Below, one piece after another: positions 36,301-47,250 of a DNA stretch of 64,000 nucleotides (position 1 is the stretch's first letter; each line of letters begins with the position of its first letter). Location of the stretch: contig DF237376.1 in the NCBI GenBank assembly GCA_000708835.1, positions 1 through 64,000 of the forward strand, in the 5' to 3' direction. Source of the stretch: Klebsormidium nitens. Its lineage: Eukaryota; Streptophyta; Klebsormidiophyceae; Klebsormidiales; Klebsormidiaceae. Made by a program: the position numbers and the translations under genes. The notes below the pieces were generated by a model, which made no database searches, was not told the DNA's origin, and worked only from the letters and a program-made list of their open reading frames with translations.

Positions 36301-39300
36301 CATTGCAGGATCACTGCAAAGGACGTCCTCGACAAGGAGCTCGGTCCGCGGCTCGTGACCGTCGCCACGCTGCGCAAGCAGAGCCTCCTCTCGTACATTT
36401 CCAGCGAGCACAACAACATGGATCTCATTGGCTCCCGCGTCCTCATCACCCAGATGCTTCGCAGAGTCAACAACGGCTCAAGACTCAATGCGTTTGACAT
36501 CACGCTCGGGACACAGGACCTCTACTCCGCGATCGGTGCGCTCGATCAGTACCAAGACGGGGCCATCTTTGACCTGAACGGGACCATGATCTTCCAGACG
36601 AACAACTTTGTGAACTCGACGAGAGCGGTCCAGTCCAGCGTGCAGAGCCTTAACTACACGGACGGCGTTGCGTTTACGTTCATGAACAAGGGGCGGCCGC
36701 CGAGCGACGCGCTGATCCTGCTGTCGGTGCGGGTGATCAACAACTCGCAGCCGCTCGGGTATCTGCAGTGCACGATCGAGGCGGCCGCGTTTCGGAGGCT
36801 GGTTTACGAGCCGGCCGGATTAGAGAATACGGGGGAGGTGCTTGTCGTCTGCCCGGGGCCGGAGCCGAACACAATGGAGTTCCTGGTGGATCCTCAGCTG
36901 TCGCATGGGCGGTTTGAGGCGCCGTTCACGAGAGGGTTGTTTCGGGTGAGCTGGCGGTCGATTGCGGAGCTGAGGGAGATTCAGTCCGCTGGGGAGGAGA
37001 GAATGGTTGACCTTGGCTTTCACCCAGTAGTTCTTGCTCTGTAGTAGAGCTTTTTCCAAGTACAGACACCTATGCAGTTCACAAATGGAAGTCGCAGACA
37101 GTTTGTGCAGGTCATGAGTAGCATGATTAAGGTGAGCAAGGACGGTATCCGGCGTTGTGGCAGGGTTATAGGCAGCTGTCCAATCTCAGTTCTGTCAAGC
37201 TTGCCCAGGCCTCAGCGCCAAGCTCCAAGCCCAGCGTGACGCGTTTCCGACGGCCGTCGTGATTCCGACGTCGGTCGTGTTTGTCCAGGCCATCTATATG
37301 AAAGAAAGCGGCTCGATCACGGAGAAAGACTACCGGGGTATCAAGGTCGCCGCAGCGTACGCGCCCATGGATTTCGCGGACTGGGGTGAGCATCACGCGC
37401 TTTGAATGAGCGAGCAGAGGGGTGCTCTTGCAATGCCTTGAAAAGAGCAAGGAAGAGATGATGTGGCTTCGCTATCCTCGTGTCCCAAGATAGAACGCTT
37501 ACTGCATTGGGGAGGAGGATTGGTTGAGCTTAGCTCGGGTCAGTGACGTGCAGAGGCGGCTAGGCGGCTGATTTTCGCTTTTGTTTGACCTCTACAGTGT
37601 GCTCATCCATCCCTTGAAAGCAGACGATCATAGAATTCTACGCAGTTCTCGAAATGCTGAGTCCTGCAACTCCTCAGCAGCCAGGCCCGGAGGCCGAAGC
37701 TTTGTGTTGTTGCCTCACTTTCAGCTTTTCCGGAAGCCTGGCGCCCGTTTCGAACAGTTGGTTGAATTAAAGAGACAGCCCATTGTGGTTCTGATCCGCA
37801 CAAGGGGCGTTTCTCTGAAAAGATAGGGCTATAGTAGGACATATACAGGGCTCGAAACGTCAAACTGTCGAAGGCCTCTGGTGTATTGGCCCCACGCATC
37901 GAGGCGAAGCCGAACTTTGACGAGGCGTGCTTTCCGGATCCTGAGACACCCTTCACTTCGAAGTTGCTAGTGTCCACATACTTTATTGTGAAAACTTGAA
38001 GGTTTATTCATAATTTCTTGGTCGTAGAAGCTCCAATCTTCCACTGCCAGGCGTCGAGGTGAATGACGACGAATTTTTCACCGCAAATGCCACATTCTCC
38101 CCAGCTTACGTTGCGAATGTTCAGGCTGCACTCCTGATCAATTGGCGTGGATTCAAAAAGGAACCTCCCTAATATGTTGTCTTCCTCGCTCCCCTGCCAG
38201 GCATTGAGGCGAAGCTAAACTACGACGAAGCGTTCCACCCGATCCACCGCATCCGTATCATTCTGATCAGCTGCATGGTCAGCGTGCTCGTGTTCGGCAT
38301 TGGCGCGTCCTACTTCCTGGCGCGCCTTTTCACGCACCGCATCGTGGAGCTGAACAAGACGGCGGCGGCGCTCGCGGGGGGGGACATGAATGCGCGCGTG
38401 CCGGAGCGCAAGCCCTGGATGAAGGACGAGGTCTATGAGGTGGGGGTCTAACCATTTTTCTCTCTTTTGCGGTGCGAATTGTCATTGTCATGCGGAGAGT
38501 CTGGAGAAGACGAGGAAAATGCGCTCAGGAGAATGAGGGTGTTTGAAATGGGTCTGGCGAGCTGCTGAAGCTCCGGGGTGCAGACTGGTTGTGGAGAGAC
38601 ACGCTTGAAGTCAGAACTTGGCATTATCGATTGAGTCGATTGCAAAGATGTTTTTTAATGTTTTATGTGGCCCCGTTGGTTCCTTCGTCGACGAGACAGT
38701 TCCAAAGGGTTGGAGCCGAAGTCGATTCCAAACGTCGAAGCGTTCGTCTGAAACTGGTCGTCGGGCACATCTAAAAACACCGAGTCTCGGTTTCACAGTT
38801 CAACATGATCGGCCGAGATGACGACCGATCTACTGCAAACTTTGACACCCTGTTTTCAGAGATTCATAAGAGCCCGGCATTATTTCCGCAGCTGACACGG
38901 ACGTTCAATATGTGGCAGCGGAGCCAGCGTCCAACCGGTCGACGCTGGAGGCGCACAGTCCCTTTCACTAGAGTTGCTTCTGACGCGTTTTAATGGTTGT
39001 ATCCAAGTGCCAGACTTGACTCTCAAACTCGCGATGATTCCCAAAAATACTCGATCTTGGTCCGCAGCTGACGCGGACGTTCAACATGATGGCAGCGGAG
39101 CTAGCGACCAACCAGTCGACGCTGGAGGCGCGCAGCATCTTTTGTTACGATCCGTACCTGACCCGTCTTATTGTTTGTTTTTGGAAGCAAAACGTGGTTT
39201 CTAAACCCGCAAGAATCATTTTTCCCTGTATTTTTTCTGCTGCTGACGCGAACGTTCAACATCATGGCGGCGGAGCTGGCGACCAACAGGTCGACGCTGG

Positions 39301-42300
39301 AGGCACGCGGAACCTTCTATTACGGAAAGCACCTGACCTGTTTCATTCTCCGTTCTGACTGGGAACTTTGGCGTCGAATATGCGAGAACTAAACAATATT
39401 ACCATTGCGCAGCTGACGCGGACGTTCAACATGATGGCGGCGGAGCTGGCGACCAACCGGTCGACGCTAGAGGCGCGCGTGCTGGAGCGCACGCGCGATC
39501 TCGCGGCCGCCAACGCGGGGCTGGCGCTGGAGATCGAGGAGCGGAAGAAGGCGGAGGCGGAGGTGGTCAAGGCCAAGGACGAGGCGGTCACCGCGAACAA
39601 CATCAAGTCCAACTTCCTGGCCAACATGAGCCACGAGATCCGGACGCCGCTGAACGGTGCGTGGGGAGGCTATCGCTGCTTTAGACTCTTCTTGAGCGGG
39701 AGATGCTTCCGAGTTATGTGGTTACCTAGTAGTGCTGTGCATTTTTGAGGGTTGGCTCCACAGGGAAGCTGTTGAATGGGGCCAGGGGGTCTGAAAATAA
39801 GTCAAAGGCAGATCTAAGGATTTTAAAGGCGTCGTTAAGCACCTCTTTTCGGAGGTCGCGTGGAGTGTTTGCTGATTGTAATGTAGGGCTATCGGAAGAG
39901 AGGGCAGATTTTGCAGACTTATCCTCTATCCGACGCCCTATCCGTGCAGGGATCATCAATTGTACGGAGCTGTGCCTGGACACGCGGATCACACCTGACC
40001 AGCAAGAGTATCTGGGCCTCGTCAAGTTTTCGGCCGAGCACCTCTTGAACGTCATCAATGATATACTGGTGAGTTTTCAGCCGGACTGATTATGGTTGGC
40101 CGAACTTGAGTGGACGGACTGGAAAAGGCCGGAAAAATGTAACGTTCGTTTCAGGGTAGGATGTCAAGCACAAGTCGCTGTGGAGCTCGTGGGCGGTTTC
40201 AGCATCTGCAAAGAAAAGAGCCTTCGTTTTTTGGATTTTCAAAGTCTCGCATGTTGCCTAAAGCTTTTGCAGCGGTGACAGGTGTCAATCGAAGCTGAAG
40301 CTGCTTGCAGTTTTTCGAATTCATCTTGCAAGTCAAATGCAAAGCGCATTGTCACTCTTGTTACCTAGGTGGCCTTCAAATCTAGGCGCTTGGAAAGCGT
40401 TCGCGCGCAGAACTTCTCGCTATTAGGCCCCTCGTCTGAAACTTCATTGATACCGAACTCCCTCCCCCACGCAGGACTTTTCCAAGATCGAGGCGGGCAA
40501 GATGGACCTGGAGAAGATCGAGTTCTCGCTGCGTAGTCAGTTGGAGCACGCGGTGTCGGTGCTTGCGGTGCGCGCGAGCAAGCGCAACGTCGAGCTGCTG
40601 TGTGACGTCAGCCCGGACGTACCGGACCGCCTCCTGGGGGACCCCGGCCGGCTCTTCCAGATATTCGTAAACTTGATAGGTGAGCATCTGGGGAGATTTG
40701 TGCTCTGGTGAGGCTCGTCTATTGACGTCTTTTGTGTCTTTTCCGGACCTGTTTGTCCTACAAAAGGTGAAACAGTCATGGGTTTTTGCTCAAGTGTTGC
40801 TTGTTTGTGTGTTTGGTGATCTTGCTATGCTTTCTAAATGTGGCCTCAGGGAGCAGGCGTGAAAATCTGAACACTTCCACCGGTTGCGTAAAAAAATGTC
40901 ATCATCCCCTTGACAGCGCTGGAGTTTTTTCTGCACGTTTCAAGCATGCGCTTTGGACTCGTTTTAGCTCGCCAGGCCTTCGTCTGACCGGCCGACCTGC
41001 TCGCATCATGCAGGAAACGCGATAAAGTTCACACCGGCCCCGGGTGTGCCCCGGGGTCAGGTACTCGTCACGGCGTTGGTAGAGAGCATGTCGGAAAGCG
41101 GTGACGTCATGCTGAGGCTGATCGTAGAAGATACAGGTAAGACGTGGCGCCCACACAGGCAGCGGCTTCTTCTTTTGGGCATGATCCGCTCTCAATCGTT
41201 CTACTTTTGAAAGTGCTGTAGCTGGCATTTGAAAGAAGCAGTTACTTTTCAGCAGCTGGCAATCAGGATGACGTAAGCGTGCATCAGCTCGCATCTGAAG
41301 GAGAGCAGCCACCCAGTTATTGGCTTTGATGCAGGGACAAATGTGGAATGTGGAGAGTGCGTCCAAATTGTAAGCTTCCAGGCTGACTCCTGGTCTGGTT
41401 GGGGGCGTTGCAGGTATAGGCATCGCGCGCGACAAGCAAAAGTTCCTCTTCAAGGCCTTCTCTCAGGTTGACAGCTCTACGACACGGCTCTACGGGGGCA
41501 CAGGTAATGACCGCACCTCGGGCTCGTGTTCAGGGTTTGTCTTTTGTTCGCTTTCACGTCAGTGCGCGGCGCAGAATTGACTCTACCAAGGGGGTGCTCA
41601 TTTGCGGCCTCTCGTTCCATCGTGGCAGCTCGTATGCAGATTCTCTTCTTGTCAGCCCTAGGCGCGTTGAATTGCTCTTTGGCATGCAGGACGGCTCACG
41701 TCTTCTTTGTTTGCCTGTCCAAGCTGATGTGGTTGAGCAGTTAGGGCTTGGAAAGAGCCTCTCGAGATAGATTCTCTTGATTCTTGCCGTTCCCCGTATT
41801 CACTGCCGCTGCATTGTGCCCCTGATCTTTGCTTCACCGACCGTTGGGTCCAAACACGTTTGTTGCATCTCAGCTCCGTTCCCTTTCCACATACTGCTCC
41901 AATCCTCTGATTTATTTTCACGCGCTTTCTGCTCTGCCGTTTCTTCGCTCCCGCTTTGGTCATTTCTCCGGATTGGCGGTTGCAGCAAGGCCTCCACAAC
42001 TCAACTGCCTCCTTATCCCGACCTGTCGTTCACTTCCGATACATTGGGTACCTGCGCTGACCTCAGTCTCTCTCCATGCTGACGCATCTTTTCGCCTCCC
42101 GTCCTCTTTCCGCAGGGTTGGGTCTGGTCATCTCCGCGAAGCTGGCCGCCGCGATGGGGGGGCAAATGTGGGTGGACAGCGAGGAGGGGAACGGCAGCAA
42201 GTTCAGCTTCACCGCCAAATTTGAGCTCAGCCCCGATCAGGACCAGCGGCGGCTATCGGTCGAGATCGAGAGCATGGAGGTGAGCCGGGTCTTCATTTGG

Positions 42301-45248
42301 ACATTCGAACAGGCTGGTCATTTGGTCAAGACATTTGAAAATCAGTCTCTGGTTTGCATGTCTCTCACTCTTCCGTATGGGCGCACATCCCGGAGTAAGT
42401 TGTTGAATAACCTCAGGCGTTTGACGCAGCTTGGCTTCAGAGTCAGGCTGGCGCCCGTCTTGCGCACTTCTCGAAGTCTTAGACGATAGATTGTCTATGT
42501 CGATTATAACCATCCTTCGCGAAATTTCTTGCAGCACCTTTCTCCTTCTTCGGTTTTTGCTTCGATTCAAAAACAACTTCACTAGATCTCTTCAGAAACT
42601 CATGCACGCTTTCGGGCTCTGCTTTCGTCATCAAACCACTCCATGCTGACGTCGACTCTCGTCACCCCCACAGGACGTCTCCGTGCTGGTCGTCGACGAC
42701 AACCCGACCTCGTGCGCGCTCCTCGAGCGCATGCTGACGTCATGGAAGGCGGCCGCGCGCTCGGTCCCGGGGGCATTCGAGGCCGCGGCCGCGCTGTCCG
42801 AGGCTGCGCGTGCGGGATGTCCATACCAGGTTAGAGGAATGGATCGCCAAGGGCAGATTAATGGGCTGCGATGTGGATCTGCTTAAGCAGGCCGATTGCA
42901 TGCTGGATTACATGCTTGAGGGGACTAAATTCGTTGCAACTTGGTATGTTTTGTTCCTGACAGCCCTCTAATGAATTCTGTGGCCTCATCCCAAGCGCTT
43001 TGGTTGGAACGTTCTGGCGCTTCGCTAACTTGGCGGCTGCCCTCCGGGATCGTAATACAGACTGCTACCAACACCATTCACACCTCAACAGTCGCAATTG
43101 TAAGAACCCTTTTGTGGTGACCAGCGGTATCTATTCCTTTCCATTTTGGAACTTGCAAACGTAAGTTGTTGAATCTTTACTGCATCCCTGTTGGCGCCCA
43201 TCTTGCTGACACGTTTCGCAAGCCCTTGCTCAGGTGTTGCTTGTCGATCTGGACATGCCGGACATCGACGGTCTAGAGTTGCTGCGCATGCTGCGCGAGG
43301 AGCGGCCCGCGCTGCTCGAGGGCGTCGCGGTCGTCATGCTGACGCCGGTCGACTACGGGGACTTGCACAAGCTTAAGGAGCTTAACGTACAGGTAAGGGG
43401 CGGTTTTCTCGATTTGCTGAACTGCTGTCGTAGTAGGGTTTGCTTGCCGGGTGTTTTCAGGGTGGATTTCGCATGTCTTCATGCTCGCTCGGGTCTCTTC
43501 TCACCTTCGGGGAAGCTCTAAGGCTTTGCAGCTTGCTTCATCTCGCTGTGCATTTTCGGTTTTTATCGTACTCAGCCTTGCCCCTTCACGTGAGCGATTG
43601 GTCAACGAAATTATAACGAAGCGCCTTCACAAACCGCGTCAAACTCAGGGCGCCAGCCCATCAAGTTGCTTGGCCCTGGACTATTATGCGCTAGTTGCTT
43701 GCTTCTGCATGTAGTCATTCTCCGAGATATTTGATTCTGACATTCAAGGTTCAGCTTTTCCTAAGGGCAATACATAACCAAGCCATGTGCTCGTTCTGTC
43801 TCTTGGTCCATAGCATGAAGAAAATTTTTCTCCGCATTCAGGGCAACTGCACAAAACCGATCAAGGAGTCGGCCCTCCTACGGACGCTCCACGGCGCCAT
43901 CGGCAGTTCGGCGTCGCCCGGGCGGCAGTCTCTCTCCGAGCCACGGAAGCGACTCGCCCCGCAGAAAAAGCTCCACATTCTAGTTGCCGAGGACAACCTG
44001 GTGAACCAGGCGGTGGCGCGCGCGCTGCTCACGAAATGGGGGCACACCCTGCGGATCGCGCCAAATGGGCGGGAGGCGGTGGAGATGGTCACGAAGGAGC
44101 GCTTTGACATCTGCCTCATGGATGTAAGTGCTTTTGGTTTGAGGTTGCGTGCTCAAGAATCGTGTTGATTCTATTGGCTGCTTGAGGGATTGCCGCGACT
44201 GCCCCACAGACAAGGTCGTTTAGGTGATATTCAGAAAGAGGGGACACCATGTGTATGTCCCGAGGTAGTCGCCCTTTCGCAACGCTTCTCTTCGCCACTT
44301 CGTCGCAGCCCCTGCCCTTATCATCAAATTCTTGCAGTTTCGCGTCGCTTTTGCTTGAAAAACCGCGAAGCTTCGGTGCTCCGTGCAGACAAAGAAAGTA
44401 ATGATTCTGGAGAGACACTGTTCCGTTGATAAGATTTCAGAAAGCGTCCGTAATGCTCTAAGACTTCCATGTGAGGGAAGTTGCATGGAAAACAAGTTGC
44501 TTCAGGAACTCTCAAAAGAGAGAAGTACGTTCCACGCAATCCATTATTCTCGTGCGTCATCCCATCCAGGTGCAAATGCCGGTCATGGACGGGTTGCAAG
44601 CGACGGAGTTGATACGGATAGAAGAGGGGACGTCGGGGCGGCACATACCCATCGTCGCAATGACAGCGCACGCGATGGCCGGGGATGCTGAGCGCTGCAT
44701 TGCCGTTGGAATGGACGGCTATTTGAGGTCAGTGCTGCGGTTTCCATCTTGAAGCTTGTGGGCGACTTGTATGCGGGTTCCACGTGTCCAATACTGGATG
44801 CCCTTTGGTTGTTGGGTCCGGCTCGTGGTTAAAGTCTGGTTCCTTATCGGGCAGTCTCAAGTTCGCTATCTTCTAGATTACTGAACTCATGGCCGCTGCG
44901 GCCGGTCCGGCTCTCTGGCCATGATCCTTGACGACTTTCCTGAGCTGGCAATCATAGGAGTTTGAATCGGAAGTTTTTGCCGGCATCCGTTCCCAAACAG
45001 CAATTTGACCTAAGGGTTGTTCCTGCAATGTGATGTTGTGCCTTCAGTCTGTTGCGCTGCTTATTCTGTTCGGCAGGAACTTGTTCAAGGTCACATTTGC
45101 GTGCGCTTCTGTCTGCAGCAAACCCCTGAACGCCGAGAAGCTTCATGCGTTGCTGCGCGACTACGCTCTCGGCAATACGGTTCAGGCGATCATGACGACG
45201 CAAGACATCGAACCCGAAAAGAAGAATCCCCGGAGAGCGTCCGCTTGA
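33353..45248 (+). CDS. hybrid histidine kinase: sensor, HAMP, HisKA, HATPase, two receivers
   Basis: Membrane receptor kinase of a His-Asp phosphorelay. Fifteen exons in phase: 33353-33654, 36309-36945, 37190-37385, 38201-38439, 39413-39656, 39950-40068, 40475-40679, 41014-41136, 41414-41503, 42116-42279, 42674-42829, 43234-43392, 43842-44123, 44570-44727 and 45119-45248; 1067 residues. TM1 is about residues 75-101. An outside sensor (102-395) ends in [15 protein letters not shown], a double-Cache-like pattern of bacterial sensors. TM2 is about 396-420, then HAMP, then a coiled coil. The phospho-acceptor His 532 lies in [14 protein letters not shown]. The N box (LIGNAIKF), G1 (DTGIGI) and G2 (GTGLGL) of the ATPase are intact. 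Receiver 1 has VLVVDDN, Asp 830 and the KP lysine at 883. Receiver 2 has ILVAEDN, Asp 972, MTAHA and SKPL. There is no CHASE domain, so it is not a cytokinin receptor. Ligand unknown. Confidence 0.95.
35012..35065. repeat. polypyrimidine tract in kinase intron 1
   Basis: A run of Cs followed by a run of Ts and a second T/C block, more than 50 bases almost free of purines. It is in the middle of intron 1 and far from the acceptor, so it is probably simple-sequence expansion and not a splicing signal. Confidence 0.7.
35426..35710. mobile_element. candidate 285-bp MITE-like element with 13-bp terminal inverted repeats
   Basis: Perfect 13-bp inverted repeats, TAAAGAGGGCGTC at 35426-35438 and GACGCCCTCTTTA at 35698-35710, bound a GC-rich block inside intron 1 of the kinase gene. 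Just inside the left end two perfect palindromes abut: GGGGGACCGGTCCCCC (35439-35454) and CTGACGTCAG (35455-35464). No clear target-site duplication was found and there is no transposase. The size and structure fit a non-autonomous DNA transposon. An alternative is a relic regulatory block. Confidence 0.45.
36017..36308 (+). repeat. two-rung direct repeat in front of kinase exon 2
   Basis: CTCAAATAA(G/A)(A/G)GTTGT(T/C)TAGAAGTCA and what follows (CTAGCT, TCAAAGCTCCT, TACCAA, GATCT or TATCT, GTCAAATGCA) occur at 36017 and again at 36162, a 145-bp step. The second rung runs into the real acceptor at 36308. This is the same arrangement as the exon-head ladders, but only intron sequence is shared. 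Confidence 0.75.
37896..38200 (+). repeat. two decayed copies of kinase exon-4 head
   Basis: The exon-4 start (code for [11 protein letters not shown]) is preceded by two relatives. One at 37896 reads [12 protein letters not shown]. One at 38051, after an intact CCAG acceptor, reads VEVNDDEFF. The steps are 155 and 150 bp to the true exon at 38201. Both copies are short and lack a donor. Confidence 0.8.
38892..39412 (+). repeat. ladder of three copies of kinase exon-5 head
   Basis: The first 70 or so bases of exon 5 (code for [22 protein letters not shown]) are present three more times, starting at 38892, 39068 and 39243, before the real exon at 39413. Steps are 176, 175 and 170 bp. Copies 2 and 3 keep the reading frame. 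Copy 1 has lost one base. Copies 1 and 2 keep a CGCAG acceptor. The tail after each copy (like CTTTTGTTACGATCC) is also shared between copies 2 and 3. Confidence 0.92.
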
Positions 45249-47052
45249 CATGTAGCATAGGAGACTGATCATGTATCATAGGTGACGAAATTGAGGGTTT
45301 CCTAGAAAACTTCGAAAGAACGAGTTATTGCTTGCGCGCGGCCGATCACGTGCTGCCGACTCGGGCAACGGTTGGGGCACCTCATTGACTTACTATAGAT
45401 GGGTAATCTACACTGCACTGAACTGAGCTAGCCTAGTCTTTCTGGTGGGTCCGCAATGTTAGAGATTGCCTGTACACTGGATGGGTGAGGATAACAGCGC
45501 TGCGTGCTAGCCCTTTGACAAAGGTCAAGGAGCTTATAGACGTTCGGATCCACAGGTGTTCATTAGTGGGCCTGGTCAGACACCCGTTGACAGTCAAATA
45601 TAAATCGGAGGCTCGCAGCGGGAATATTTGTGGATCCCAGACACCTTGATATTGAAAGCATTCCGACTCTTCTGACCTGCCAGAACATCCTGATCAATGC
45701 GCGGGTGACTTTCTTTGTTTGTCGATGTGGATGACGAAGATTGCGTACATGATGATGTGGGCAGACATCAAATTAGCCCCCAATTTCCGGTACTTGACGG
45801 ACTGGCACGGCTTTGATTTCACTGCGTGTGGCCAAGCTCAACCTTTGCGTGTCAATTAGAAGATTACGGTCGACGGGCATGCCGCGGCCTGCTAACAGTG
45901 TAGCTAGATCGTGTTAAAATAATGCTGACGAATCCGGATGGTCGGACGTACGTACGTACATGCTAGGGCGGCTGAAACGTCAGTGCCTTGCTCAAGGTGG
46001 CAAGCTGTTGTTTTTTGAACGTCTTTCGCCTTACAAACGAATCCTTGAAAGAAAACAGGGATCCTCATGCAATCAGCCTTCAAACACGTGACATGGGCCG
46101 GCGGCGATTGCGCTGTCAAATTGAATTCTCTATCAGCCGAGTGTGTCGAACCGGCTTTACGATGGCAGCCGGACAACCGGCTAGCTTAAGGTCGATTTGG
46201 ATTCTCGCAGCTTCCTACAGAAGATTTGCAAGTGCGCCGGCATGCGGTCTTATATCTGGTTTGCATGTGCTTGTTCGAGAAGATCACCAAGAAGACTTTC
46301 AACACGACGATGAGTGTCCACTTGTGGTCCGACCTAGTCAATATAGCCCTTCAGATAGGCCTCAAATCCAGCATGATATCCTGATATCAGACTCTCGATA
46401 GGTCTTCCTTGCGAACCCTGCCCGGGTTCAAGAGACGTCGCAACATTCTTCCTTGGAGATCGAGTCAATGGGTTTGGCCTCGAACAGAGAGTTCTGATTG
46501 CTCAGGCGGCCGCGTTGCAGCTGATTCGGCGAACGACTTTGGTAAGCTTCATGAACCAGCACATGTCAAGCAATTGCCATCGCAAAGACAGACAGATGAT
46601 CATGCGAAAGCGACGAACTGATTGAGTGTACAGCGCTCCCGCAGTACTTTAGAAAGGGACCAGATTTTCTTGGGAATTCCCAAGCATGCAAACTATTGAC
46701 GTGCCATCCGTATCTCCAGAACCATTTCTAGAGGCGGAAAGAAACTCGCGAGCTTCCGCTACTAGGAGTGCTGAAACTTCGTGTCCAGTAGAAGCTCTTG
46801 AAGTCTGACAAGGCAGGGTCTGAAGGGTCATGTGTCGAGCCGCCATGATCACCGAACATAAAAAACTCTGATAATTGAATCTTGGTGACCTGACGATCAA
46901 CTTCAGTCGATAAGGAAACGTGAAGACTTTGGGTGCAGAGGAGTGGAGAGAGGGGTCACTCAAAACTTGAAAGCTTGGTCAATTAGCGGCAGTTCGGTCG
47001 GTTATACGGTAGCGTGCCGCGGCCGCCGCAATTATAAACGCCCTACCCAGAC
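45249..47052. other. intergenic, nothing assigned
   Basis: Region between the kinase stop and the promoter block of the next gene. It is AT-richer than the exons. No coding exon with family resemblance, no repeat and no RNA gene were recognised on either strand. Confidence 0.5.
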
Positions 47053-47180
47053 GGTCGGCCGGGTATCCGATAAGGCCCGGCCGCGCCATCTGAGCGCAAA
47101 TCTCGATTCCCTCAGCAAAACCCTGTGGCACGTACCACGTTCCGGGTGGCGGCCGCCACGCGCGCGGTGCGCCGTTGTGG
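47053..47180 (+). promoter_or_regulatory. promoter block shared with the gene at 55.7 kb (copy A)
   Basis: A GC-rich block that aligns with 55484-55620. Shared phrases in the same order are GGTCGGC, CCCGGCCGCG, CCAT, GCGCAAA(T/C)CTCGATT, CAAAACCCTG, ACGTACCAC, TTCCGGG or TTTCGGCGGG, CCGCCA and CGCGCGG. The AAAACCCTG core (47117-47125) lies 134 bp before the ATG at 47251. Shared promoter elements or a dispersed repeat used as a promoter are both possible. Confidence 0.6.
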
Positions 47181-47250
47181 CATTTCTGTGCTGACTCTAT
47201 AACTCCGTGACAGCTTCAGACAAGAGAGGGCGTATTTTCACAATACCAAG

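Noticed and set aside
36946-37044. Extension of kinase exon 2 to a stop at 37044
   Set aside because: The next 33 codons are open, but the GTGAGC donor at 36946 and the in-phase continuation at 37190, 38201 and beyond give a complete kinase.
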